Assembly (NCBI GenBank): GCA_030848705.1
Contig: JAUIZM010000016.1
Location: 124,001 to 188,000, forward strand
Length of the DNA: 64,000 bases
Direction of reading: 5' to 3'
Source of the DNA: Heracleum sosnowskyi
Taxonomy: Eukaryota; Streptophyta; Magnoliopsida; Apiales; Apiaceae
Below the pieces are notes generated by a model. It saw nothing but the letters and a program-made list of their open reading frames with translations. It did no database searches and was not told where the DNA came from. This document shows, in pieces, positions 23,537-34,502 of this stretch (the first letter of the stretch is position 1; each line of letters begins with the position of its first letter). Position numbers and translations under genes: made by a program.

Positions 23537-23840
23537 AGAATGTGTGTTAAGGATGCATGTCATTTTCTCAATATCGAGGCGATTGTTCAGTTTCTCATAA
23601 TTACTTTGCCTCGTTAATTGGTAAGAATGGTTACATGGGTATTATGCTATTTATTTTGTAATCATTTTTTTCAAAACAGCATTTATCAGGATTGTCAAAA
23701 TAAATTTTGTTTTCATAAATAAAATTTTATTTTACTTCATATTAATTTTATTTTTTGCATTTTTCAATCCTGATAAGGCAAACAGTTTTATAAGCAATGC
23801 CTTTATTCCTGATGAGGTTAGGTTTTTCTTACATAGGAAA

Positions 23841-25739
23841 ATGCCTACTCGTTATGGTTTAAATTCTAATGCTATGGGGCAAGGCCAATCACACCTTGTT
23901 CCTAACCCAAGCATGCCTCCCAAACAGAATAAACAGTCAACAGCCACCTCTATTGTCTCTCAAAAGACTTTAGTTGAAAAATCAAAGAAGTCAGCTAGAA
24001 CTGATGTGTCAGGAAGGCAATCAGGTTCAAAGGATTTTTCCTCTACACCACTCACTAAAAAGAAGTTACAAGGGGGTGTAAAAGGGGTCCTGGTGAAGAA
24101 AGCTGCAAAAGGTGTTGAGGCTGTTTCTGTTAAAAGAAAATTAGTTCTCAGGGATGAGACTGATTCAGAGGATGATTTACCTATATCCTCTATAATGAAT
24201 GTGAATAAGGAAGTTGCTGATACTGCTACTGCAGCTGTGGTTCCATTGTCTACACCACAGAAGAAAAGAAGATTAACTAAGGGCAGGTATCAAATTCCTT
24301 TAGAAAAGAAACAGGATACTGATGTACAGGACACTTCTATTCTGAATGAGCTATCAGTTTCTACTGCTCAAGTAAATCCTGATGTTAGTATTCCTGATGC
24401 TGCACCTAGTCAAGTGGTTACTATTTCAGACTCTCCAGCACATGACTCTCCAACAAAAAGACATGTTGATATTTCATGGGAGAAGTATGGTGTTGCTGCT
24501 TCCAATCTTGGGATAAAACATCAAATGGAAAAACTAAGGAAGGCAGAAGAGTTAGTCTATCAGAGACAGAAGAAACTGAAAGGATCAAGCCCACAAGAAC
24601 CTGAACCTCAAAGTGGTTCAGCAGCTCTTTCTGATGATCCAGCCACACAAGAGCCACTCAATCAAAGTTTGGGTGAAGGCTTAGCTAGTGGAATGGTCAC
24701 ACAAGAACCATTTTCTCAAAGGGAGAATGCAGACATCAACATTCCTGCTACACAAGAACCATCTTCTCAAAGTGAAGATGCAGACCAAGTTACAGTTTCT
24801 GAGAAATTTCTTGACACAGCTCAAGGGATTTCTGGTGCAGATGAAGTTCAAAGATTGGTCGAGGACACTGTCAATGAGGGAAGCACACAAGAACCTTTGA
24901 CTCAAAGTGTTGAAGCAGCTTCTGAACCTCAAGCTCCACAAGAACCATTGGTAGCTAATACTGATGCAAGAATATCAAATCCTGACGGTGTTCATCCTGA
25001 CGCTAGTGGTGCTCCTGATGCTGAGCCTATCCTGATACAGCCACTTCGTTCAAGACCAATGGATCATCCTATCACAGATTCACAGGATAAAATGAAAGGT
25101 ATAGCTATTCCTGATCCTGATGTTACTCATAGTACTGATGATGATGACTCTGATGATAGTGATAATGATGAGAATCGAAAAGAGAAGGAACAGCTTGCTA
25201 CAGCACTCAAAGTTAGTCGTGGAACTAATTTTGGTTCATCAAGTACATATATGGCTGGCAAAGCTTTCACTGGGAAAGATCAGAGACAAGATTTTTCTAT
25301 TCCTTCCTTTAATCCTGCTGAGGCACTTAGACAGAATGAATGGAACAATTCATGGCACAGTTCTGCTGAAACTGTAAGTTATTCTTCTGCTTTGGAACAT
25401 GCCTATGATGCAGTGAAATCTATAGAGAATCAAGACTTGAAGAATCATCTGAAGGCTACAACTCTGTTAGCCAAAAGCCTGAAAAGAGAGATTGATTCTA
25501 TCAAGAATTCAACTGAGTTGGTGAGAAATGATATTTCGCAAAATTTTACAAAGGTGCCTACTACTTTTCAGCTAAGGGTAGTAGAATCCCAAGTGAAATA
25601 TGTCATTTCTGAACAAACCTCCATCAACAGAAGGATTGATTCTCTGGATACTAAGGTAACTGACATTCAAGCCTCTCTTTCCTTAATTTTGAATTTATTG
25701 TCAAATCCTGATGTCAAAAAGGGGGAGAAGGTTAGTTAG
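23841..25739 (+). CDS. Element B env-like ORF, first part (632 codons)
   Basis: ATG 23841 (MPTRYGLNSN) opens a long hydrophilic protein. It has a basic Lys-rich N-terminal third, including KRKLVLRDETDSEDDLP and KKRRLTKGR, which look like nuclear-targeting stretches. Then come five imperfect repeats around TQEPLNQS (24640-24960), an NPD/PDA-rich linker, an acidic DDDDSDDSDNDEN segment, and a coiled-coil-like end (NHLKATTLLAKSLKREIDS onward). It ends KKGEKVS with TAG at 25737-25739, after which the same frame stays open. Location matches the Sirevirus env-like ORF, but I see no signal peptide, membrane span or cleavage site. The name reflects position only. Confidence 0.65.
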   Translation: MPTRYGLNSNAMGQGQSHLVPNPSMPPKQNKQSTATSIVSQKTLVEKSKKSARTDVSGRQSGSKDFSSTPLTKKKLQGGVKGVLVKKAAKGVEAVSVKRKLVLRDETDSEDDLPISSIMNVNKEVADTATAAVVPLSTPQKKRRLTKGRYQIPLEKKQDTDVQDTSILNELSVSTAQVNPDVSIPDAAPSQVVTISDSPAHDSPTKRHVDISWEKYGVAASNLGIKHQMEKLRKAEELVYQRQKKLKGSSPQEPEPQSGSAALSDDPATQEPLNQSLGEGLASGMVTQEPFSQRENADINIPATQEPSSQSEDADQVTVSEKFLDTAQGISGADEVQRLVEDTVNEGSTQEPLTQSVEAASEPQAPQEPLVANTDARISNPDGVHPDASGAPDAEPILIQPLRSRPMDHPITDSQDKMKGIAIPDPDVTHSTDDDDSDDSDNDENRKEKEQLATALKVSRGTNFGSSSTYMAGKAFTGKDQRQDFSIPSFNPAEALRQNEWNNSWHSSAETVSYSSALEHAYDAVKSIENQDLKNHLKATTLLAKSLKREIDSIKNSTELVRNDISQNFTKVPTTFQLRVVESQVKYVISEQTSINRRIDSLDTKVTDIQASLSLILNLLSNPDVKKGEKVS

Positions 25740-27593
25740 ACAAAATGCACACCTGATCTAGTATTAAGGAATAATGATGATGATACTGGAGATGATGGTA
25801 GTGACAAAGCGATACAAGGAGAAACCTCTGATGCTGCTGTTTTGAAGTCTACAATTCAAACTTCTCAAAGTCAAACAACGCAGTCAACTCATGTTTCTGA
25901 TTCTGGAGTAAAGACAGTAAGAACGTTGGTGCAATCTCAGATCCTGACGGAAGAACAAATCCTGACACCTGGTCATGGACATACTCTTGCTACAATTCCT
26001 GAAGGTGATGAAGATATTTTTATTGATAATCCTGAAGATGCATCAAATTTATTTCAGAAGTTTACTACAAAGGATGGTAGAATTGTTACTCTTTATCATA
26101 CTGATAAAAAAGTTCAACAATTATTTGCCAGAAAAGCACTCTCTACAGCAAGTAAAGAATATCCAGATCTCTCAAATGAAGAATTCTTGAGACAACAAAA
26201 AGAGATAATGGAAAGCTATTCTGTTTCTACTAGAGGTAGAGGAAGCAGAGGTAGGAGAGGTGCTAGAAGAAGTAGAAGAGGTTCTTCAACTCAAACAGTA
26301 CCTAGACAGACAAGGTCTAGAGGGTTAAGAATTGAAGAAATTCCTGAACCTATTCAAACTCTAGTAGTTCCTGACAGATCTACTTTTGGTGATGATGGAA
26401 ATGTCGAAGCAGAACCTGAATTGAGAAGAAAATCAAGAAAATCAACTCTCTGCAATACAAATCAAATTGAAGAATCTAATCCTGATGTTGTTCCTGATAG
26501 TATTCAAGATCCTGATGATTCTGAAATTCTGCAAGAGATTGATTTGATGATCTTATCTACTGTGGTTGATTTTCACAACAAAGAAGTAGATGAAGAAGAA
26601 GAAGCCAGAAGAAGAAAAATCACAAGAAGAACAAATAGAGATTTCAATCTCTATAAACAAAGGCTTAAACGTTCAAATGTAAGAAACTGGAGGAACCCAA
26701 GCAGACAAGAATCTTTACTAGAAAGAATCTATGCCTTTGAAAAGGAAAAGGATAAGAAGTGGAAACACATAAGTACACTGAGGTGTGATACACCTATCAA
26801 TTTTCAGACTGGAGGAATTATTACAAGTGCTTCAAGTGTTGTTGATTTATCTGATATGGTTAGATCAAAAGCACTCTGGTTAAAGATGTTTTCAAATCTG
26901 AAGCAATTGACAAGTAATTCAAGAGGAGGTATTGGACACAGGGATGCTGAATATCTGAATATGTCATATGTTGATCCATACTCCTTGACTGAAATTGGAG
27001 GTACTTTAACTTCTGAAAACCTGAACAATTTACTAGCTGTTGATACAGTTATAGATTGTCATGATGGTTTTGACAAGAAAGAAAAGCTTCTGTACTTCAT
27101 GAAAGATGGTAGTGTGAAGATTCTATCTATTCAAGATCTGCTGATGAAAACTACACAGGAACTGAAATATGTTCATTATCTTTTGAGATTGAAGAATCAA
27201 ATATGCAAAGTGTGGAGTGACATGATTTTGTCAACAATAAGAAGAAGACTGGATGGAAACAGTAATTTCAATGGTAATTATACTCACATGTACTTAAATC
27301 AAAGAGGTCAGGATGTGGAAATGCAAAGGGGTACTGCTGTTAAAGAAGTAACTTTTGGCATGACTCAACTTACTCTCAATCCTGATGGGAAGGAAATTGC
27401 TTATCTTTTGCTTGAAGAGCATAGTCTTCAGAGAAGCTCCATATTGAATCTCAGAGCAGCTATCTACCAGATTAATGAGGAAGATGAAGAACTCAGAAAT
27501 CTTAAGGAAAGACTGATTCAAATTCTTGAAGAAAAAGAAGAAAATTTGTTATCCAACTTCTTGAAGATGAATCTGTTTTATCAAAGAATTTAA
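25740..27593 (+). CDS. Element B env-like ORF, second part beyond one UAG
   Basis: In the same frame as the preceding ORF and open for about 617 codons after the TAG. Contents: an acidic linker, an Arg/Gly block (TRGRGSRGRRGARRSRRGS near 26230), NPDV/VPDS repeats, a KR-rich helix (EEARRRKITRRTNRD), then a more globular C-terminal 250 residues ending in charged helices (NLKERLIQILEEKEENLL). No ATG lies close to its start, so it depends on readthrough or is the result of a stop mutation. In soybean SIRE1 stop-codon suppression is reported for reaching the env-like frame. Here the context TAG ACA AAA is not the CARYYA type. Confidence 0.6.
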   Translation, partial: TKCTPDLVLRNNDDDTGDDGSDKAIQGETSDAAVLKSTIQTSQSQTTQSTHVSDSGVKTVRTLVQSQILTEEQILTPGHGHTLATIPEGDEDIFIDNPEDASNLFQKFTTKDGRIVTLYHTDKKVQQLFARKALSTASKEYPDLSNEEFLRQQKEIMESYSVSTRGRGSRGRRGARRSRRGSSTQTVPRQTRSRGLRIEEIPEPIQTLVVPDRSTFGDDGNVEAEPELRRKSRKSTLCNTNQIEESNPDVVPDSIQDPDDSEILQEIDLMILSTVVDFHNKEVDEEEEARRRKITRRTNRDFNLYKQRLKRSNVRNWRNPSRQESLLERIYAFEKEKDKKWKHISTLRCDTPINFQTGGIITSASSVVDLSDMVRSKALWLKMFSNLKQLTSNSRGGIGHRDAEYLNMSYVDPYSLTEIGGTLTSENLNNLLAVDTVIDCHDGFDKKEKLLYFMKDGSVKILSIQDLLMKTTQELKYVHYLLRLKNQICKVWSDMILSTIRRRLDGNSNFNGNYTHMYLNQRGQDVEMQRGTAVKEVTFGMTQLTLNPDGKEIAYLLLEEHSLQRSSILNLRAAIYQINEEDEELRNLKERLIQILEEKEENLLSNFLKMNLFYQRI

Positions 27594-27690
27594 ACAGATA
27601 AGTTGTTTCTGAAGATACTTGTACATTTTGTATATATGTTTTTGACATCATTGAATCTTAGGAATCTATACTTTATTTCACAAAGTATGA

Positions 27691-27703
27691 GATTGGGGGA
27701 GAT
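27691..27703 (+). other. Element B polypurine tract
   Basis: GATTGGGGGAGAT directly precedes the 3' LTR at 27704, the plus-strand primer of reverse transcription. The interval 27594-27690 has no gene. Confidence 0.85.
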
Positions 27704-27893
27704 TGTTAGATCAGAATTCAATGATCGTCAGGAGCTAGACTCTACTGATCAGGATTGCTGACGTCATCAGGATTGCATGGTCGTCAGGATCAAGATGCAT
27801 ATCAGGACTGGGATCTGGTTTGATCATCAGGACCGGAAGCTGATCAGGATTCCTACTTCGAGTTATATTTGGAGTCTAGTTAAACATGGAAGT
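27704..27893 (+). repeat. Element B 3' LTR, left piece
   Basis: Identical in order to the first 190 bp of the 5' LTR with a few substitutions. It ends CATGGAAGT where element C begins. Confidence 0.9.
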
Positions 27894-29023
27894 TGTTAGG
27901 TCCAAAGTATCGTAGAAGGGGGGGGGGTTGAATACGATACTCACAAATAATTTAATTTCGTTCGCGGATTAATCTTTCAGTTCTATAACGAAATCAAACA
28001 CACCAAACCAAACCAAGTTTCGGGGAATATATCTTTTTATAAATATAAACCTCGAGGGGTGCTACAATTTCTAATCCGTAGATTAGCTTCAATGAGTTTA
28101 AGGTTACACAAATACAAAACAATGATCAAGTTCTGAGCACTATTAATTTCTCTGATAATTTTCTCCGGCTCTTCTCTCTCTCAGTAATGTCTCTGTGTTG
28201 AATGCCTTAACTGAAGAAGACACTATCTTCTCTCGAGTTCATTGTAGACTTGAATTGAAAAACCATCGAACCATTTAGAATAGAATATTCTTGGCCGTTG
28301 GATCTTCATCAACCTGTCAGACAAGCACAACTTTTCACCTGCTCCATGAATTGAAAAACCATCGAATGGATTAAAAAACCATCGAATGGATTAAATCAAC
28401 TTGCCATTCGATAGTTTTTAAATCAAAACTATAGAATGCCAAATTAATTTACTTTGTTTTTCAATGAATCACTTCAACCACCATTCGATAGTTTTTTTCA
28501 ATTGAAAAACTATCGAATTCTTTTTCTTGTCTTTTGTCCTTTAGTAATTACTCCTGAGCTCCTGGGTGTTTAAGTTTTAGACTGTATCAATTTCTTCTGA
28601 GACGATAAAACAACTTGATCTTTTTAGTGCCATCACCTAGTGCAACTGGTCTAGTTCACAGATGAATAACACTTGATCAATTCTTCTTTTATGTCTTCAA
28701 TATAGTGTTGCTGATAAGTCCCTTGTCGTTCTGGTTGCTTCATCACTGGAATCCCGTGGTACTGAACCCTAAATCATTCACATACTTCTGTCGTCTTGAA
28801 AGTCTTGTTTCTTTTGCTGTCACTGAGGCTTGAACATTTTCATGAACTTCTTTCCGTGACCTGTTTACGGACTTCAAGAATACATAACGTATTTTGATTT
28901 TTTGAGTTTACCTTTTCTTCTTTGATTCTGGATTCCTGTGCTTCTGTTAATATTATTGTCTGTCTTGTCCTTTGTTGAGTTGTAGTTATCTCTTTTACAT
29001 CTTATGTTACATTAGGCTTTACA
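27894..29023 (-). repeat. Element C 3' LTR (left side)
   Basis: 1130 bp. The plus strand starts TGTTAGGTCC with a 10-G run that is the complement of the C-run tail shared by A and B. At 28260-28520 it holds seven copies of the word TATCGAA/CATCGAA or complement, some arranged as inverted pairs with AAAACT. A TATA-like TTTATAAAAAG (minus strand) lies near 28033-28046. Confidence 0.92.
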
Positions 29024-29035
29024 ATCTCCCCCTAT
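29024..29035 (-). other. Element C polypurine tract
   Basis: Minus strand TAGGGGGAGAT immediately precedes the 3' LTR. Confidence 0.85.
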
Positions 29036-29256
29036 TTGATTGGATAGAGTTCGACAAGCAAATACTTCGAGGATAACTCAACTAACTAAGGAAACATTAA
29101 ACTACTTAAAGTAAGACAACGTAATAATATTAATGCATTCTGGATCAGATATATATACATTTCCAGATTTCATAAATCAAAGAACAATTAAACTTTATAC
29201 AATGAAGTTGCTCCTCTAGTCTGAGCTGATAGTTCTTTTGTTCTTTGCTTCAATCT

Positions 29257-32200
29257 TCAGTCCATTCCAATCTCACCTTCTTCAATCATTGGATCGGAGT
29301 TAGCAGCTTGATAATCAATCACAGATAGATAGTGCAGTGGTTCTCCAGGTTTAAGGATTGCTCCTTGGATGTGTCTTCCAATATATTCAACCTCTTGACC
29401 CACTCCAGCCCATAACCATGCAATGTTAACATCTTTCTTGTTTAGCTTTGGCATGTTTGGCAGTCTGGTATGCACTTCCAATCCTCTTTCCACTCTTTTC
29501 CTATAGTAAGGAACATTCTCCATTAGAAATCTTCTAAGAGTGTCTGCTGCTTTGTCCTTCTCCGTTGATGAGAATCCAGTGGATCTAAGATACTTCTCAA
29601 CTGAGATTAGATAGTTGCTTGGGTAGTCTCTCAGTTTGTCCTCAGCCAAATAGCAGATTCTGAACAAGTCATTCGTCATGAATCTAACCATTGGAGGATC
29701 TTCAGTAATCTCTGGACTGACTTTCATCACGATCTCCTTAACATGCTCACGGAGCAGTTCATTTAGCCTTGTAGTTCTTTGGATCTTGATGAGTATAGCC
29801 TGCAATTCTGTATATGTCCTCTGTTCTAAAAACTTAGTGGAAATCACAAATGTACCTTTCTCCAGAAAACTGATTAATAAGCTCCAGGCACCATTTGCTT
29901 TAACCCCAGCATTCAGACAGATTATAGAGCTTCTCAGTGCTTTAAAGTAAGTCTGATCATCAAGATTAGCACTTCTGATGTCCTGAATAATAACTTCCAC
30001 CTCAGCATTGTCGTTGACTTGTAATCCTTCTTCAACTCCGCAAAAGGTTTTTTAAGCCATTTCCCATTCAGTACCATCTTTCTTTTCCAGATCTATCATC
30101 TTCTTCTTCCTCACTTCATTATACACTTTGAATCTCTTCAGTTTTTCACTCCTCAAAATTGCTTGCTGTTTCTCCTTCTCAGCTTGCCTGGCATCTATTG
30201 CAGCTCTTTGAGCTCTTATTGCATCCAAGGCAGCTTCTTCTTCAGGTGATAGAGAATTTGCTTCTTCTTCCATAATATCCTCCCAGATTGGATGTTCAAC
30301 GGGCTCTGGATAATATGGCTCATGCTCCTCTTGATTAGGTTGCTCATGCATGACCTCAAATTCCTCTTCACTCTCCTTCTCTTCTTCTACAAGTTCCTCT
30401 ATCCAGTATTATCTGATAGGAATAGCTTCAACTGTCTCCCAAACTCCCCATCCATCCTTAGGCTTCTCTTTCTCCCCTTCTCCAACTTTCTCCCCCTTAG
30501 TTGAGGAATCCTCGATAAAAGCATCCTCAGCATAAAAGGTAGTAGAAGGATCAGGTTGCTGATTTGAAGGACCAGGTTGTCCAGATTGTTGGTTCTTCAG
30601 CATACTCCAAATAGACTCTACTCTGTCACCTTGATTCTCCAAGAAATCCATAAGCTGCTTATTAAACTCATTTATAGAAGCTAGCGACCGGTCAATGTTC
30701 TCCAATCTTGAGTTGGTAGTCTTTTCCATATGATCCAGCCTCTTGTTGAGCTTAGACTCCACTCTTGAAAGGGAAGTCATTGCATCTTTCACTCGCGCTT
30801 GACCATCCCGGATAACCAAAACGTCTTCTCTAAAAGCTTCATGTCCCTGTGACAGTGCAGTTACTTCATTCATGAATCCATCTTTAAGTTCCCTGACGTC
30901 CATTCTCAATTCGACTAGTTCTTCCATAGCTTCCTTCTTTAAGGAGTCCACTGCCTGCTTCGTACCTGTTATAGTGCCAGATGCACTGCCAATGACCCTG
31001 AATGTTCTTCTGGAATCAGCTGCAGCCAAGTCAACCTTCTCTTGAATAGTCTTTAAAGAAGCATTGGCCTGACTAGAGGAGATCCCCTGGTCAAAGGAAG
31101 GTCGCAGTGGAACCTTGAATAATGGATTTCCTTCTTTGTCTCGAACTGTCATCTCCTTGAGAGTGGATTGAACTTGTAGCTCTCTTTCTGTCGGTAACAG
31201 CAAATCATGAATATTAGGTAGGGTTAGGGTGTCACTCCTCACATTTGGCTCTGGGTGTACACTCAACGTTTCTGTCGGTGTTTGAATCATTTTTCCTTTC
31301 CCACTCAGGCCAGGTGTAAGGGTTTTTGTTTCACTCAAATCATTTATGCTGATTGTACCTGCAGAAGAAATCACCATAGCCGTCCTTAAGGAGGTCACCG
31401 GTGGTGCAATGGGGCTTCGCAAGTCCCCGTCCTTGGTTAAACCAAGTTGCTGATCATCCGTGGATGATATATCTTTTAAAGGATCTAGAGTTTGAATCTC
31501 TAGGGGGTTAGAAACAGGCTCTTTTAACAGCAGAGATCCCGAATCTTCCCCAATAGTCTGTGAAGACTTTACCTCAGTTGACTTGTCAATGGTAATTGAT
31601 TCATCGTCACCGAATTGCCGATCTGCACCTACGTCAGACCCTTTACCCGCAGGATCCAGATATGTTCCATCTGGGGAGGTAGACAATGACCTTTTAGATT
31701 GTGCATTTAGGTCAAAGCCTTCTCTCGACGTCTGTGAAGACCCTTGGTTCTTAGAACCTTCAACCAGTGAACCTGACCGTAATATGGTCGGAACACCAGT
31801 TGCTTCCGTCAATTCTTCCTTACTTGATTGAGCTATTGGTTCAGATATTGCTTTCGTTAGCGTAGCCCAATCAGCATCAGAAAAATCAATAAAGGGCGCT
31901 TTGGATGAGAGAAATGAAGTATCAACAGTTGCCTCGGTTTCTGTTCTTCTCCTTTTAGAGGAAGGCAGAGCTGCTGTTGAAGGGTGTATCTCCTTATGTG
32001 GTGCTGCTTTGGCACTATCTCCCTCTACACTCATGGATGTCTGTATACTGGGTATAGTAGGGGAAGGAGGTGCGTTTGTGGTTTCATTTGGCTCGTCCAA
32101 AGGCTCTTCGACCGTGGTTAGAGGTTGTGGGTTTGCAACCTCCTAGTCTGGAATGGCCACTGAGGGCTCTGGATCAACATCCATTGGTTGTGGTTCAGGA

Positions 32201-33062
32201 GCCAGTTCAGGTTCAGGAATGTTACCTTGATTTACCTGTTCCCCTGGGGGTAGAAGTGGTAGGGGCACCGTTCTTAGATATTCAGTGAGAACAGTGGGTA
32301 CCCCTGGAAGATAGTTGTTCTTCCTTATCAGAGCGGTTATGGCATTGCTCTTCATCTTCATACACTCCATGGTCTCCTCTTCGGCGAATGTCTCGCGCTC
32401 ATCATCTGTTAAGATATCATTGAGAATTAGTTGTAGGAACCTAGGATAGAAACAAAGCACATCTTCATGTATGCCCGTTCTTTCATCCAGTGGTCCCATG
32501 CATATGATTACTTGATCAATCAGTAACCGTCCAATGTTAATATGCCTATTGTTGGCAATGGCAAACCCTATCTTTTGAAGGAATAAGGGAATACCATGCA
32601 GATTTGTTAGCTTGGCAGTAAAAACATGGATTAGGGTATGAAAGAAAAAGTTCCATGCTTTTGGCAAGTAATGCTTAAGGAACTCTCCCACAAAGAAGTT
32701 AGGTTGTTGACTTCTAATGAGATTGAAGAAAGCATGTATCTCCTCAGTTGTGGGATCCGGAACAAGGTTTTCTGTAGGAAAATGTAAGATTCGATTAAAA
32801 TCATGTTCCGTCACCCTTATTGTTCTGCCCCTGGCACAACAAAACTGAAGGACCTTACGTTATTCTCACTTGTATCTGTGGCGGTTATGTACAACGCAGT
32901 CAATTGATCGATGCAAAGGACCACGGGAGTACTCACAGCATATGCCAGTAATGAACGTGTGTTCAAAAACTCTGCCCATGCACGAAACTGTAAGTTCGTT
33001 ATGGATTGCAAGTTTTGGAACGAGACATGATTAGTCTTGGTAATAATAAATTCTCCAGCCAT
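29257..33062 (-). pseudogene. Element C env-like region (about 1270 codons, broken)
   Basis: ATG 33062 (MAGEFIITKTNHVSF) opens 81 codons. A frameshift near 32817 leads into one long frame, 32814-29257, interrupted only by TAG at 32143, TAA at 30409 and TAA at 30052. The N-terminal 300 residues are globular (YLPKAWNFFFHTLIHVFTAK, NRHINIGRLLIDQVI) and resemble the conserved part of plant retroelement env-like or putative transposon proteins. Next comes a Ser/Thr/Pro-rich linker, a coiled coil (KLNKRLDHMEKTTNSRLENI near 30720), STKGEKVGEGEKEK, an acidic block and a C-terminal globular part. The linker DLRSPIAPP recurs in A at 43250. No membrane segment is seen. Confidence 0.7.
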
Positions 33063-33589
33063 TTTAAAATTTCCAGAAAATTCAAATAAACCAAAAACTA
33101 TTTTTTTTACTTTTAAATTTAATTAATTATTACTAATTAATCAAACCCTTAACAAAATTACCCCTTTTGACTTTTAAAACACAAACACGAACCCTTGAAT
33201 TAAAAACTCTAAATTAGTGAATCTCAGAATACTACTAAAATCCAAAGAAATCAATTGTAAAACAATCAATTTCTACAGATAAGAACTGTTATCACTTTTC
33301 TGAGGTTCAAAGATTTAGTTCGATGGTTTCTTCCTTTGAAAGTGCTAAACACTTAAAACAATAAAGTTTTCACAGTTAAAATGAATTCAACAGTGAAAAA
33401 CAGTAAAATTTCAAGTTTTTCTCGGTTAAAAATGGAGAAATCTATCGATAAAGACGTTCTTGGATGTGTGTATACTTGTAAGTATATAAACAGATGCTTG
33501 TGCTTTTCTAAGATCTGTAAAACTGATAATGAAAATGACAAGGCAATGTTTTTATACTTATAAATTTGACAGGGGTAAAGTTGTCAATC

Positions 33590-34030
33590 CAGTTTCGATA
33601 GTTTTATAAATGTACTGTCGATGGATTTCTGAAGGGGTAGAAGAGTCTATTTCCGTTCGATAGTTTTTCTCAAAAACTATCGAAGAGTTTAAAAAGAATG
33701 CTAACAGACTTTTCCACAGAAAACCATCGAAGCTTTTGAATTAGATATAAAAACTATCGAAGATTTATTTAGAAAATGTATCGAGAATTTGAGTATTTCA
33801 TTAAATAAAATCCCATTCGATATATTTTCCCTTGAATTTCAAAATGTATCGAGAATTTAAATATGGAGTTAGGTAAATTCCTTCGATATATTTTAAAAGT
33901 ATTCTCAAAAACTATCGAGAAATGTTTTCGATAGATTTTCTTTTCCTTTTCAAAAACTATCGAAAATTAATTTCGATAGATTTATCTATGTACTTGAAAA
34001 ACTATCGAATTTCCTAAATTCGATATTTTT
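33590..34030. repeat. Word array TATCGA between C pol and env-like region
   Basis: About 16 copies of TATCGA or TCGATA in 440 bp, mostly as AAAAACTATCGAA or its complement, in both orientations. The same word fills the U3 of the C LTRs. The rest of the gene-free interval 33063-34502 is AT-rich with no supported ORF. The frames at 33353-33563 are short and of ordinary composition. Confidence 0.8.
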
Positions 34031-34502
34031 TGCTTCTGTCTTCATTTTAAAACCTGTTCATGTTTTAAAAATCAAAATTTTTATTTCCTGTCAAGTTTTA
34101 ATTCTACTAAATCTTTTCAAATTTACCAAAATCAATTCTTAACAGAAAATTCACAATTTTCTTAGAATAAAATCAATTAAATATCATTGAGTGATATTAA
34201 CCAATTTAAATCTAATCAATTATGCTGCATTAATCTACAATGTTAAAAACAAAGTAAATTAATTTAAATTAAATACATGCTTGAATATTCAGAACAAATA
34301 TTAGCACTTAAATAATTTTTAGAATTAATAACCAATTAAATGCCAGAAGATATATCATCCATAATTATGACATAAAATTAGTACAATAATCCTAACTACG
34401 AGAATTGCTCCAGAAAATAAATTCACGAGTCCTAAGGATATAGCAATTCTTAAACTCATGTATTCACCAGGACTATCTGCAGTTACTGACTTCTAATCAA
34501 AA

